Positions 32,150-40,026 of a stretch of DNA of 64,000 nucleotides are shown one piece after another. The stretch lies in NCBI GenBank assembly GCA_964482085.1, contig CAYZVS010000001.1, positions 1 through 64,000 on the forward strand, in the 5' to 3' direction. Made by a program: the position numbers and the translations under genes. Position 1 is the stretch's first letter. The number at the start of each line of letters is the position of its first letter. Under the pieces are notes generated by a model, which saw nothing but the letters and a program-made list of their open reading frames with translations, had not been told where the DNA came from and searched no databases. This DNA comes from CAIXDN01 sp964482085 (GTDB lineage: Bacteria > Patescibacteriota > Patescibacteriia > 2-12-FULL-60-25).

Positions 32150-32571
32150 TGGTGGAGATGGCGGGTATCGCACCCGCGTCCGAACATAAGACCAAGACGC
32201 TTCATTCACAAGCTTGGACGACTCACCCCAACGCACGTCGGGCGTCATCTCTGCGGCATGGAGTCGACGAGAGCGCAGAAACCAAGTTTCCGGGGCCTGT
32301 CGTCATGAGTGGGAAACAGCACTCGTGACCAAGTTCCCTTTTATGACAGTCGATCTCAACCTCGGGAGCAGAGGAAGAGGGACCGGCCGATCACGTCGCT
32401 ATTAAGCGAGGACCGGAGCGAAGGACGGGGCGCGGAATGCCGAAGCAATCGCGTCCTGAACCTTTGAAATGACGTTGGCAGTTGTCATTGTACCTGTGTG
32501 GATTGAGGACTCACAGGCGCGTCCTGCTTGCAACGAATTGGAACGTACGTCGTCGATGCTGATTCATCCCC
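32150..32571 (-). ncRNA. ssrA: Transfer-messenger RNA (tmRNA)
   Basis: 422 nt. The 5' end GGGGATGAATCAGCATCGACG pairs with the 3' end CATCTCC-A-CCA to form the acceptor. T-arm GCGGG-TGCGATA-CCCGC follows. The tag reading frame starts near GCC at 32479 (ANVISKVQ...), ends ...SFAPVLA and stops at TAA TAG (32404-32399), giving 25 residues. tmRNA and SmpB rescue ribosomes stalled on broken mRNAs. The resume codon is inferred from the Ala-Asn pattern common in other tags. Only 3 nt separate it from the smpB stop. Confidence 0.95.
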
Positions 32572-32574
32572 GGG

Positions 32575-33015
32575 TTACTCGTCGTAACGACGGGCATGGC
32601 GCATACGGTCGCGTTCCTTGATGGAATCCCGCTTGTCATGGGCTTTTTTCCCACGACCGAGGGCAAACGAGACTTTGATGCGTCGGTCCAGAGGATAGAA
32701 CGAAATCGGTACGAGTGTCAAGCCTTTTTGCTCCATTTTTACCGCTAATTTGCGCAATTCTTTCATGGTAACCAAGACCTTCCGACGACGTTCTGGGTCA
32801 TACTCGTCCCGATTAGACATCTTGGAGTAGGGCCGAATTTGGGCTCCGACCAGCCATAATTCACCTTTCATGAGCTTTATATAGGCGCCTTCTAAGCGAC
32901 CTCCGCCTTCACGGATCGATTTTACCTCTGGCCCATCCAAAACAAGACCTCCTTCAAAGGTTTCTAAGAACTCATAGTCGTGCCGGGATTTCCGGTTTTC
33001 TGCGTAGGGCTTCAT
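32575..33015 (-). CDS. smpB: SsrA-binding protein SmpB
   Basis: 146 residues. ENRKSRHDYEFLETFEGGLVLDGPEVKSIREG, LEGAYIKLMKGELWLVGAQIRPY and the C-terminal tail (KKAHDKRDSIKERDRMRHARRY) match SmpB, the partner that loads tmRNA into stalled ribosomes. Start ATG at 33015. It is immediately followed by tmRNA on the same strand and is divergent from the AI-2E-type transporter gene. Confidence 0.97.
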   Translation of the reverse strand: MKPYAENRKSRHDYEFLETFEGGLVLDGPEVKSIREGGGRLEGAYIKLMKGELWLVGAQIRPYSKMSNRDEYDPERRRKVLVTMKELRKLAVKMEQKGLTLVPISFYPLDRRIKVSFALGRGKKAHDKRDSIKERDRMRHARRYDE

Positions 33016-33052
33016 GTGTCTATGGCGGTACGGTATAACACATCATAACAAT

Positions 33053-34084
33053 ATGGATAGCTCCCCACGCGTGATTGCGATCTCCACCGGAACGATTTTG
33101 AAGGTCTTAGGCATACTGCTAGCCCTGGGGCTTGCCTGGGTGTTACGTGACATCCTCCTGTACACATTTACGGCACTCATGATCGCTGGCGTGATGTATC
33201 CTCTCGCCTCTTGGGCGGAGCAAAAACATATTCCCAAGGGATTGGCTGTAGCCGTCGTTTATATCTTGCTGATCGGTTTATTGATTACGGCGGTCAGCTT
33301 TCTTGTTCCGGCTCTCCTCGACCAGACGCGACTTGCGGCGGGCGCATTTGGAAATACACTTGGCTGGTTACAAGATGTGAGCAGCGTCCTGCGTGATGTT
33401 GCTGGGCGCATGGGAATACAGACAGGTACGGCTCCCACGATTTCTGGAGTTGCGTCACAAGCACAGGATGTTGCCCTTGGATTCCTTGGAACATTGAATA
33501 GCGTTGCGGGTGGTGTTGCCGGAGCACTTGTTGTCGTCGCCTTATCATTTTATATTATTATTGAAGATGAAGCGGCACGACGCGCTTTCAGAAGTCTTGT
33601 TCCGGCTGAGTATCAAGAATTTGCGAGCAGGCTTGTGTGGCAGGTGGTTGAGAAACTCGGCGCGTGGATGCGTGGACAACTCGCACTCTCAGCGAGTATC
33701 AGCGTTGCTTATTTTATTTTATTTACTGCACTCGGCGTTCCGTATCCACTCTTACTTGCTCTTGTTGCCGGGCTCTTTGAATTCATTCCGTATATCGGGC
33801 CGATTGTCGCGGCTGCGATCGCTACTTTTATCGCCTTTACCGTTGCACCCTGGATGGCGCTTGTGGTGGCGATCGTTACGCTTGTTGTCCAACAGATACA
33901 GACCAATGTGATTGCACCTATGGTGATGCGACGTGCCGTTGGACTGAATCCGGTGGTGAGTATCTTGGCATTTCTTGTGGGCGCAAAACTGTTTGGTGCT
34001 GTCGGTGCCATCTTTGCGATTCCGGTGGCAACCGCCTGTTCCGTCGCGGCTGCGGAGTATGTACGATTTAGAAACAACGCATGA
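33053..34084 (+). CDS. AI-2E family (PerM/YdiK-like) membrane transporter
   Basis: 343 residues with about eight membrane helices. ILKVLGILLALGLAWVLRDILLYTFTALMIAGVMYPL, the central soluble stretch (AARRAFRSLVPAEYQEFASRLVWQVVEKLGAW) and LLALVAGLFEFIPYIGPIVAAAIATFIAFT are signatures of the AI-2E transporter family. Members export small molecules or act as sodium antiporters; the name does not prove quorum-signal transport. Start ATG at 33053, with TATAAC about 18 nt upstream. It overlaps the next gene by four bases. Confidence 0.9.
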   Translation: MDSSPRVIAISTGTILKVLGILLALGLAWVLRDILLYTFTALMIAGVMYPLASWAEQKHIPKGLAVAVVYILLIGLLITAVSFLVPALLDQTRLAAGAFGNTLGWLQDVSSVLRDVAGRMGIQTGTAPTISGVASQAQDVALGFLGTLNSVAGGVAGALVVVALSFYIIIEDEAARRAFRSLVPAEYQEFASRLVWQVVEKLGAWMRGQLALSASISVAYFILFTALGVPYPLLLALVAGLFEFIPYIGPIVAAAIATFIAFTVAPWMALVVAIVTLVVQQIQTNVIAPMVMRRAVGLNPVVSILAFLVGAKLFGAVGAIFAIPVATACSVAAAEYVRFRNNA

Positions 34085-34845
34085 TTTTTCTTCTCGTCCG
34101 CGGACTTCCTTGGATTATCGGCATTGCCGCTTTTTTAGCCTGCCAATGGCAATGGACCGATGCCAGAATTTATCCTTGGCCGCTTGTGGTGGTGCTTGGA
34201 GCTTTTTGCGTTGCGACGAGTTTGATCGCTTATCGTCGGCTACCCTTAGAGGAACTCGTTTCCAAGATGGCGCCCGCTGTCATCGCTCTTGTCTCCATGG
34301 GTTTTGCTTTTTTGTTGGTTGAGAGCCCTGGAAGTCGCTTAGCACTTTCCATTATTTTTGCAGGAAGCGCTGGCGTCTCGCTAGAGATGTTGTGGCTTTT
34401 GGTTTTTGATCCAGCTCGTTATCCGGTTCATGGGCTCTCACGGCTAAATATTGCCTATATGCCGCTTTCCGTTTTTTTTACCTCGCTTGGTCTTACGGGT
34501 CTCGTGTATTTCTTGCGCGTTCCCGAATGGGTCGCTCCCTTGGTTATGAGCTTGCTTGGCGCCGCTTCTTTTTTTCTTACCTCTCCGCATACGCATTCCA
34601 AGGCGCATCGCTTGCGATGGACAGCCCTTGGGGCTGCTATTGGATTCCAAGCCGGAATTTTAGCGATTGTGCTTCCTGTATCGATCATTGTCCAAGGGGC
34701 ATTAAGCGCCATGTTGATCGCGATCCCACTACGTATTCGACGCTATGCATCCGACCCAGTTCCTAAGCGGGTAACAGCCTGGACTGAGGGTGTCAGCGCC
34801 GGACTTTTGTTTCTTACGGTCTTGCTCGTTTCACGTTGGGCATAA
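34081..34845 (+). CDS. Polytopic membrane protein of unknown function
   Basis: 254 residues, unrecognised. Seven or eight hydrophobic helices: GLPWIIGIAAFLACQWQW, WPLVVVLGAFCVATSLIA, MAPAVIALVSMGFAFLLVE, LALSIIFAGSAGVSLEMLWLLVF, LNIAYMPLSVFFTSLGLTGLVYFL, WVAPLVMSLLGAASFFLTS and IGFQAGILAIVLPVSIIVQG. Starts inside the stop of the AI-2E-type gene (ATGA), so the two are translationally coupled. Confidence 0.75.
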   Translation: MIFLLVRGLPWIIGIAAFLACQWQWTDARIYPWPLVVVLGAFCVATSLIAYRRLPLEELVSKMAPAVIALVSMGFAFLLVESPGSRLALSIIFAGSAGVSLEMLWLLVFDPARYPVHGLSRLNIAYMPLSVFFTSLGLTGLVYFLRVPEWVAPLVMSLLGAASFFLTSPHTHSKAHRLRWTALGAAIGFQAGILAIVLPVSIIVQGALSAMLIAIPLRIRRYASDPVPKRVTAWTEGVSAGLLFLTVLLVSRWA

Positions 34846-34850
34846 AATGG

Positions 34851-34856
34851 TAGAAT
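34851..34856 (+). promoter_or_regulatory. -10 box of the HtrA-like gene (leaderless)
   Basis: TAGAAT ends 6 nt before the ATG at 34863, so the transcript should begin at the start codon. Confidence 0.55.
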
Positions 34857-34862
34857 CCGGAT

Positions 34863-35999
34863 ATGAAAAATCCGGTTTTTGCTTATCTGCCAACTATTGC
34901 CGGCGTCAGCGCGGGTACTTTGGCTGCGGTGGTCGTGTCTTTTGCTTTTTTGCAGCCTCAGCTGAACAGCCTGCATCAAGAGTTAGCTGATTTACGTCAG
35001 TCGACATCGACGCTGGTCGCGATACCATCGACACCCCTGACTCCGCCAATCGAAATCATTCCGATTGAACGTCGACCTTTAGTACCAACCTATCCAAGCG
35101 CCTTTCTTGATCGACGCGTTTCATCTGTCGTTACCTTGGTACGACGTGGGAAAAATGACAGCTTACCGATTTCCGAGGAACGTGAAATTGGCGGAGCTGT
35201 CGCGCTCACAACGGATGGTTGGCTCGCAACAAGCCGTAGCACCGTTGAAGGACTTCGACTCGCTGATTTGGGCGTGGAGTGGTCGGGTCGCATGTTTCCG
35301 GTACGTCGGGCGTTTAGAGATACCGCCACCGACATTGTGTATTTGAAAATCGATGCAACAAATTTGCCGACCGTCGCTTTTTCTCGTGCATCCGACGTGC
35401 AAAGCGGTGCTGCTGTCTGGTTTGAATCCAGACCAGGGCAGTTGCGAGCAGACTTGATCGTAGATGCATCCGTCATGAGTACACGCGATCCTCTTTCTAG
35501 TGAGCGCGCCGGACGTCGTTTCCTGATTCAGGGCATGCCCGGAAATACCGCCGGCGGTGCCGTGTGGGATGGTGGCGGAAAGCTGGTCGGAATTATCGAA
35601 GCTGACGGTGCAAGCGGACTCACCGTTCTTCCGGCAGAAGGTTTAGGATCAACCCTCGCGCAACTTGTTGGAAGCGGAGAAATCTTACGACCGCTCCTTG
35701 GAATCCGAGGTGTGGATTTGGCCGAAGTGACTTTAGACACGGCGAGTTCCTCACTGCCATCGCTCGGCATGTGGGTACGTGGCGTGACCGTTGGAACGCC
35801 GGCGTATCGTAACTTGGTTGAGAATGACGTGATCGAGCGCGTGGAACGTGATATTCTTGATGGGAATGCCGACTTGGGCGAGCGACTTCTCGACTATCGA
35901 CCTGGCGCAACGCTCACGTTTTACGGCAGACGCGCAGGCGAGTCGTTCCAGGCTCGTGTCACCATCGGCTCGCATAATACGGCCGAGGCAATAAAATAA
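34863..35999 (+). CDS. HtrA-like protein with degraded protease triad, membrane-anchored
   Basis: 378 residues. An N-terminal membrane helix (IAGVSAGTLAAVVVSFAFL) and short coiled coil lead to a trypsin-like beta-barrel domain (residues about 85-265) and a C-terminal PDZ-like domain (LRPLLGIRGVDLAEV...GVTVGTPAYRNLVENDVIERVE). The usual TNNHVV site of HtrA aligns with TSRSTV (His replaced by Ser, residue about 126). The Asp in TDIVYLKI (D157) is kept. The GNSGGP loop reads GNTAGGAV (227-234), without a clear nucleophile Ser. It may be a substrate-binding pseudo-protease. Confidence 0.75.
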   Translation: MKNPVFAYLPTIAGVSAGTLAAVVVSFAFLQPQLNSLHQELADLRQSTSTLVAIPSTPLTPPIEIIPIERRPLVPTYPSAFLDRRVSSVVTLVRRGKNDSLPISEEREIGGAVALTTDGWLATSRSTVEGLRLADLGVEWSGRMFPVRRAFRDTATDIVYLKIDATNLPTVAFSRASDVQSGAAVWFESRPGQLRADLIVDASVMSTRDPLSSERAGRRFLIQGMPGNTAGGAVWDGGGKLVGIIEADGASGLTVLPAEGLGSTLAQLVGSGEILRPLLGIRGVDLAEVTLDTASSSLPSLGMWVRGVTVGTPAYRNLVENDVIERVERDILDGNADLGERLLDYRPGATLTFYGRRAGESFQARVTIGSHNTAEAIK

Positions 36000-36010
36000 A
36001 AAAATATCTT

Positions 36011-36628
36011 ATGACAATCAAAGACCAGCCCATTCGTAGTTTACTTGCCTCGTGGCGAGCGCTGACCGCTCTCGGTATTGCCGGCGCTTTGCTGGCTTTG
36101 GCCGTATCGTTCTTGCAACCGTTGCAATACAGCTCGACCGTGCGCTTACTGATTACGCAGCCAGGCTCCATCAGTGTCGATGCATTTACGGTTCTGAAGT
36201 CTAATGAACGCATCGCACAAAACCTCTCACAACTCTTGAGAACTTCTACCTTTTTTGAAAATATCATCGCACGAGCTCCAGGCGTGAATGCCGACTACTT
36301 TCCAAACACGGAATATGATCGACGTCGTGCGTGGAATCAGGCTATTTCTACGAGTGTTGAGGCTGGAAGCGGGCTCATGACCGTTACCGTGTATCACCCG
36401 GATGTCTCGCAGGCACATGGTCTCGTCATTGCCGCTTCAAATGAAATTGCCAAACAAGCGCCAAACTATTTTGGATCGGCGATTCGTGTACAGGTGATTG
36501 ACTCCCCGCTCGATTCTCGTTGGTATGCGCGTCCAAACTTTGTGAACAATGCGATTTACGGATTGTTTACTGGTATCATGCTCGGAATTCTGTGGAGCTT
36601 GCTACGAAAACCAGAACGATCGGAATAA
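36011..36628 (+). CDS. Wzz/chain-length-determinant-like membrane protein
   Basis: 205 residues with two membrane helices, one at each end (LTALGIAGALLALAVSFL and AIYGLFTGIMLGILWSLL), flanking an external domain. LQPLQYSSTVRLLITQPGSI after helix 1 and the Pro-rich LDSRWYARPNFVNNAIYG before helix 2 fit the Wzz family (polysaccharide co-polymerase). No cytoplasmic tyrosine-kinase domain is attached. It may regulate chain length of a surface glycan. It lies 11 bp after the HtrA-like gene and ends at a terminator shared with thrS. Confidence 0.8.
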   Translation: MTIKDQPIRSLLASWRALTALGIAGALLALAVSFLQPLQYSSTVRLLITQPGSISVDAFTVLKSNERIAQNLSQLLRTSTFFENIIARAPGVNADYFPNTEYDRRRAWNQAISTSVEAGSGLMTVTVYHPDVSQAHGLVIAASNEIAKQAPNYFGSAIRVQVIDSPLDSRWYARPNFVNNAIYGLFTGIMLGILWSLLRKPERSE

Positions 36629-36633
36629 GGGAA

Positions 36634-36669
36634 CAAAAAAAACATCCGCCGAGGCGGATGTTTTTTTTG
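36634..36669. terminator. Bidirectional terminator between the Wzz-like gene and thrS
   Basis: AACATCCGCC-GA-GGCGGATGTT flanked by A-run and T-run on both sides. The same stem core (ACATCCGC/GCGGATGT) occurs after tRNA-Pro at 48368. Confidence 0.9.
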
Positions 36670-36671
36670 TT

Positions 36672-38453
36672 TTAGGCGAGACGATTCTTGATTTGATCAA
36701 GACACTCTTTTACAAAGTCCGCCTTCTCCATCATCTTTTGATCAGCTTCTCCGCGGACGCGGACGGTGAGTAGACCGCCTTCTGCTTCTTTATCGCCGAC
36801 AACGAGCATGCGTGGCAATTTCATTTTTTCTGCATTGCGGATTTTCTTGCCGACGGATTCTGTCGTTGAGTCGACCTCGACGCGCAAGCCTTGTGCACGG
36901 AGCTCTTTAGCGAGCGTGTCGGCGTACTCAACGTGACGATCAGCGACGGGAAGGATTCTGATTTGGACAGGTGCGAGCCAAAGTGGGAAGGCGCCTGCAA
37001 AGTGCTCGATCATGATGCCCATGAAGCGCTCGACAGAGCCTAGGATTGCGCGATGAATCATCACAGGACGCTTCTGCGTACCGTCTGAGTCAGCGTACTC
37101 AAGGCCAAAACGTTCTGGTTGAACAAAGTCGAGCTGAATCGTGGCTAACTGCCACTCGCGGCCGATTGCGTCCTTGGTCATGAAGTCGAGCTTAGGACCA
37201 TAGAACGCAGCCTCCCCTTCTCCGATCTCCACTTCACGCCCGACAGAGCGCATGACATCGGCGAGAGCTTGTTCCGCCTTGTCCCAAACGACTGTGTCGC
37301 CAAGATATTTTTCTGGTTTGGACATGTCGCGCACGGAAAGACGAACGCGATGGAAGCTCATGCCAAATCCTGCGTAGAACTCTTCCGCGATGCGATAGAT
37401 CGCGAGCGCCTCTTCCATAACTTGCTCAGGTCTGCAGAAAACGTGCGCGTCATCTTGGGTGATTGAGCGGACACGAGTAAGACCTTGGAGCTGACCGGTG
37501 TTCTCATCGCGATAGACGGTTGTGACTTCCGACATTCTGATGGGAAGGTCGCGGTAGGAGCGAGGCTTGGACGCATAGATCTGCGTGTGATGCGGACAGT
37601 TCATCGGTTTGAGCACGAATTGCTCGTCGGTTTTCTTGCTCGAAACATGGAACAGGTCATCTTCAAACTTATCCCAGTGTCCAGAGGTTTTGTAGAGGTC
37701 GGTTTTGGCGATATGCGGGATCATCACACGTTCATAACCGTAAGGCTTCATTAAATCCCAGATGAAGTCAGTGAGATTTTGTCGGAGCGTGGTTCCGCGT
37801 GAGGTAAAAAGTGGTAAGCCGGAGCCGACGAGCGGAGAAAAGGTAAACAAGTCGAGCTCGGCCCCGAGTTTTCTGTGGTCGCGCTTCTCCGCTTCTACCA
37901 TCATGGTCTCGTAGGCCTTCAACTCATCTTTGGTTTCAAAACACAAACCGTAGATGCGCTGCATTTGAGCGTTCTCTTGATTGCCGCGCCAGTAAGCGCC
38001 AGCAATTTTTGTGAGTTTCCAGGCGCCGATCTCGCGGGCTTCCGTTACGTGGGGCCCACGGCAAAGATCGATAAAATCTCCGGTGCGGTAAATCGTAATG
38101 ACGCCGACATTTTGCGGATCCACATCTTGAGCCTCTTCTGCCGATACTTTTGTTGTGCCTTTGGTCTTCAGATCGTTCAGAAGCTCCACCTTATACGTCT
38201 GACCGAGTTCTTTAAAAAGCTTGATGGCGTCATCAAGAGAGATTTCCTCGCGAGTGAAGGCGGGATTTTCTTTCTGTATGCGCTGCATTTCTTTTTCTAT
38301 CAACTTTAAATCTTCCGGAGTGACCGGACGATTAATATCGATGTCGTAATAAAAGCCATTCTCGATGGCGGGGCCAACACCAAGCTTCGCTTCTGGAAAA
38401 ACGCGTTTAATTGCGGCGGCCATAACGTGGGCCGCGCTATGCCTGCGGGTCAT
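36672..38453 (-). CDS. thrS: Threonyl-tRNA synthetase without TGS domain
   Basis: 593 residues. Zinc ligands Cys, His and His are present (LKPMNCPHH, QDDAHVF, PVMIHRAILGS). The second editing-type domain starts at once with RRHSAAHVMAAAIKRVFPEA and includes YDIDINRPVTPEDLKLIE and DLCRGPHV; the N-terminal TGS (N1) domain of about 60 residues in E. coli ThrRS is missing. Start ATG at 38453 (MTRRHSAAHV): GGAG lies 9 nt upstream, whereas an earlier Met at 38486 has no site and lies just after the leader terminator. A T-box leader controls it. Confidence 0.95.
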   Translation of the reverse strand: MTRRHSAAHVMAAAIKRVFPEAKLGVGPAIENGFYYDIDINRPVTPEDLKLIEKEMQRIQKENPAFTREEISLDDAIKLFKELGQTYKVELLNDLKTKGTTKVSAEEAQDVDPQNVGVITIYRTGDFIDLCRGPHVTEAREIGAWKLTKIAGAYWRGNQENAQMQRIYGLCFETKDELKAYETMMVEAEKRDHRKLGAELDLFTFSPLVGSGLPLFTSRGTTLRQNLTDFIWDLMKPYGYERVMIPHIAKTDLYKTSGHWDKFEDDLFHVSSKKTDEQFVLKPMNCPHHTQIYASKPRSYRDLPIRMSEVTTVYRDENTGQLQGLTRVRSITQDDAHVFCRPEQVMEEALAIYRIAEEFYAGFGMSFHRVRLSVRDMSKPEKYLGDTVVWDKAEQALADVMRSVGREVEIGEGEAAFYGPKLDFMTKDAIGREWQLATIQLDFVQPERFGLEYADSDGTQKRPVMIHRAILGSVERFMGIMIEHFAGAFPLWLAPVQIRILPVADRHVEYADTLAKELRAQGLRVEVDSTTESVGKKIRNAEKMKLPRMLVVGDKEAEGGLLTVRVRGEADQKMMEKADFVKECLDQIKNRLA

Positions 38454-38490
38454 TATTGGATACTCCATAAGAAAGGGATTATTCATGAAA

Positions 38491-38636
38491 CAAAAAACGA
38501 AACAGTCTCTGTGTTTCGTCGGGCTCCAACAAGGTCGGAGGGTTCCACCCGAATTGCTCCGACATATGCCGGAACCACTCTTGGTATCGATTGTTCTGCG
38601 CCGGTTGGTGAGGCCGGAGATACCACTATAAGACCA
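38491..38636 (-). promoter_or_regulatory. T-box leader of thrS
   Basis: On the minus strand, GGTATC...GATACC forms a short stem I whose 3' internal loop reads CGCAGAACAATC, with ACA as the likely Thr specifier. Then GTCGGAG-CAATTCGGG-TGGAACC-CTCCGAC forms the antiterminator; TGGA in TGGAACC (38541-38547) pairs with the tRNA end UCCA. Both tRNA-Thr genes here have discriminator U. A competing hairpin, CTCCGAC-CTT-GTTGGAG, and a terminator, CGAAACA...TGTTTCG + T6 (38491-38518), follow. The stem I is much shorter than in Firmicutes. Confidence 0.8.
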
Positions 38637-38662
38637 AAATGCTTGACCTTGGTCAAGCATTT
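38637..38662 (-). terminator. Terminator of the 38668 gene
   Basis: AAATGCTTGACC-TT-GGTCAAGCATTT, a 12-bp perfect stem, immediately upstream of the T-box leader on the minus strand. Confidence 0.85.
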
Positions 38663-38667
38663 GATTC

Positions 38668-39981
38668 TTATTCTACTTTGAGGTCGATACGATCCTTGAG
38701 ACTTGGCACGGAATCGATCCAACCTGGTTGGATTTTAACCTCGGCTGACTCGACGCCATCGATGGAACGGAGCAAGCTCTCTGCCTCGGATTTACTCTTG
38801 CCTGCGATCACCGACTTTTGAAGCAAGGGGCTGGCTGGACTCAAACGATAGGCGGCATCGGCTGAGACACGGATCGATGCGACTTCTGTGTTTTTGTCGG
38901 AAGACTCAAGTGAATATGTAATGGCGCCGCTATCAAAAGGAAGGAATTCGCGGCCTGTTGGGACTCGCTCACGCAAACGTGAGCGGACGAGATTTTGCAT
39001 GTCCTCTTTTCCGTAGTACACGGCCGTGACGTCGAGTTTTACGGAAGCGAGAAAATTTTCTGCAATGTCACCTGGACGGACCATGAATTTTTTGTCGATA
39101 ACTTTGACGACATACACAACTTCTAAGTTGGATGTGTTTCCGATTTCTGCAGCGAGCGCTTTCATCGCCTGACTCAAGACGGAATCTGTCAGACTTTTTT
39201 CTGCGCGATCAAGATCGGCCTGGATTACCGGCTTACCGGCTTTGGGCTTCGTGTCAGTTGCAATAGGTGTTGGAGCCGATGGGATCTGAGCCGCCTCGGT
39301 ACTTCCTTGCGGGACGGCGCGGAACGCAGCGTCGGACTCGGCGTAAATGTACTGCTGAACATCGACAAAGAGACCGGGAATTGTGAATTTCGCTGGTGCC
39401 GATAGGACATATTGGCTACCCGGCTTATCTGCATATACACCGACACTTACTTGCCCACCTGGCGGAATCACAACTTGCGCATCGATGTGATAGAGCTTGT
39501 TGTCGCTGGTCAATAAACGTGTGGTTTTAACCAAAGTTTGGGACTTGGAATATTTATTTACAATGCGCACGGTGCCTTTAGCGATCACATCTTCATTCAC
39601 GACCGGTTCTGGCGCTGGTGTAGGCGCAGGCAAGAATGGTGTACTCGGTTCTTTAGACGGATCTGCTGGCTCGCCAGCTGTGCCAAGCACGGAAAACTCC
39701 TGCACCTTATCATAGACTCCTTGCACCACGCGGCCTGGAATTTGTCCCGTCTTTGGGTCTTTAGCGACCTCGACCACGCCATCAAGGCGTACTTTGTCGC
39801 GTTTTACTTTTACGGTGACTTCCGCTTTTACGGATGTCAGCCACAAAACTGCTAGCACGATAATAACGGTGAGAGCGATGAAGGTGTATGCGATACGACG
39901 ATAGACGCTCGGCCGGGAAATGGTCGGAAAGGATGGAGCGTTGATGTGTACCGATCCAGGTCGGCGACGAGGCAAATTCAT
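38668..39981 (-). CDS. Membrane-anchored surface protein with Pro-rich linker (CPR baseplate-J-like family?)
   Basis: 437 residues. One membrane helix (IAYTFIALTVIIVLAVLWL), then a domain with extended strands, a Pro-rich linker (TPFLPAPTPAPEPV) and a large external part (VVIPPGGQVSVGVYADKPGSQYVL; VRPGDIAENFLASVKLDV). The C-terminus (SLLRSIDGVESAEVKIQPGW...PSLKDRIDLKV) resembles the end of CPR proteins labelled baseplate J-like; that link is tentative. Start ATG at 39981. Upstream of thrS and ended by a strong terminator. Confidence 0.6.
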   Translation of the reverse strand: MNLPRRRPGSVHINAPSFPTISRPSVYRRIAYTFIALTVIIVLAVLWLTSVKAEVTVKVKRDKVRLDGVVEVAKDPKTGQIPGRVVQGVYDKVQEFSVLGTAGEPADPSKEPSTPFLPAPTPAPEPVVNEDVIAKGTVRIVNKYSKSQTLVKTTRLLTSDNKLYHIDAQVVIPPGGQVSVGVYADKPGSQYVLSAPAKFTIPGLFVDVQQYIYAESDAAFRAVPQGSTEAAQIPSAPTPIATDTKPKAGKPVIQADLDRAEKSLTDSVLSQAMKALAAEIGNTSNLEVVYVVKVIDKKFMVRPGDIAENFLASVKLDVTAVYYGKEDMQNLVRSRLRERVPTGREFLPFDSGAITYSLESSDKNTEVASIRVSADAAYRLSPASPLLQKSVIAGKSKSEAESLLRSIDGVESAEVKIQPGWIDSVPSLKDRIDLKVE

Positions 39982-39997
39982 AGGCAAAGATTGTGCA

Positions 39998-40003
39998 AGT
40001 ATA
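39998..40003 (-). promoter_or_regulatory. -10 box of the 38668 gene
   Basis: TATACT on the minus strand, 16 nt before the ATG at 39981. Confidence 0.5.
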
Positions 40004-40026
40004 CCACAATTCTTATCCTGTCTAAC

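Noticed and set aside
32131..32405. Short plus-strand ORFs between infC and smpB
   Set aside because: The whole interval is tmRNA on the minus strand.
38453..38486. Alternative thrS start at 38486 (MNNPFLMEYPIM)
   Set aside because: It has no ribosome binding site and sits directly after the leader terminator; ATG 38453 has GGAG at suitable distance and begins the conserved domain.
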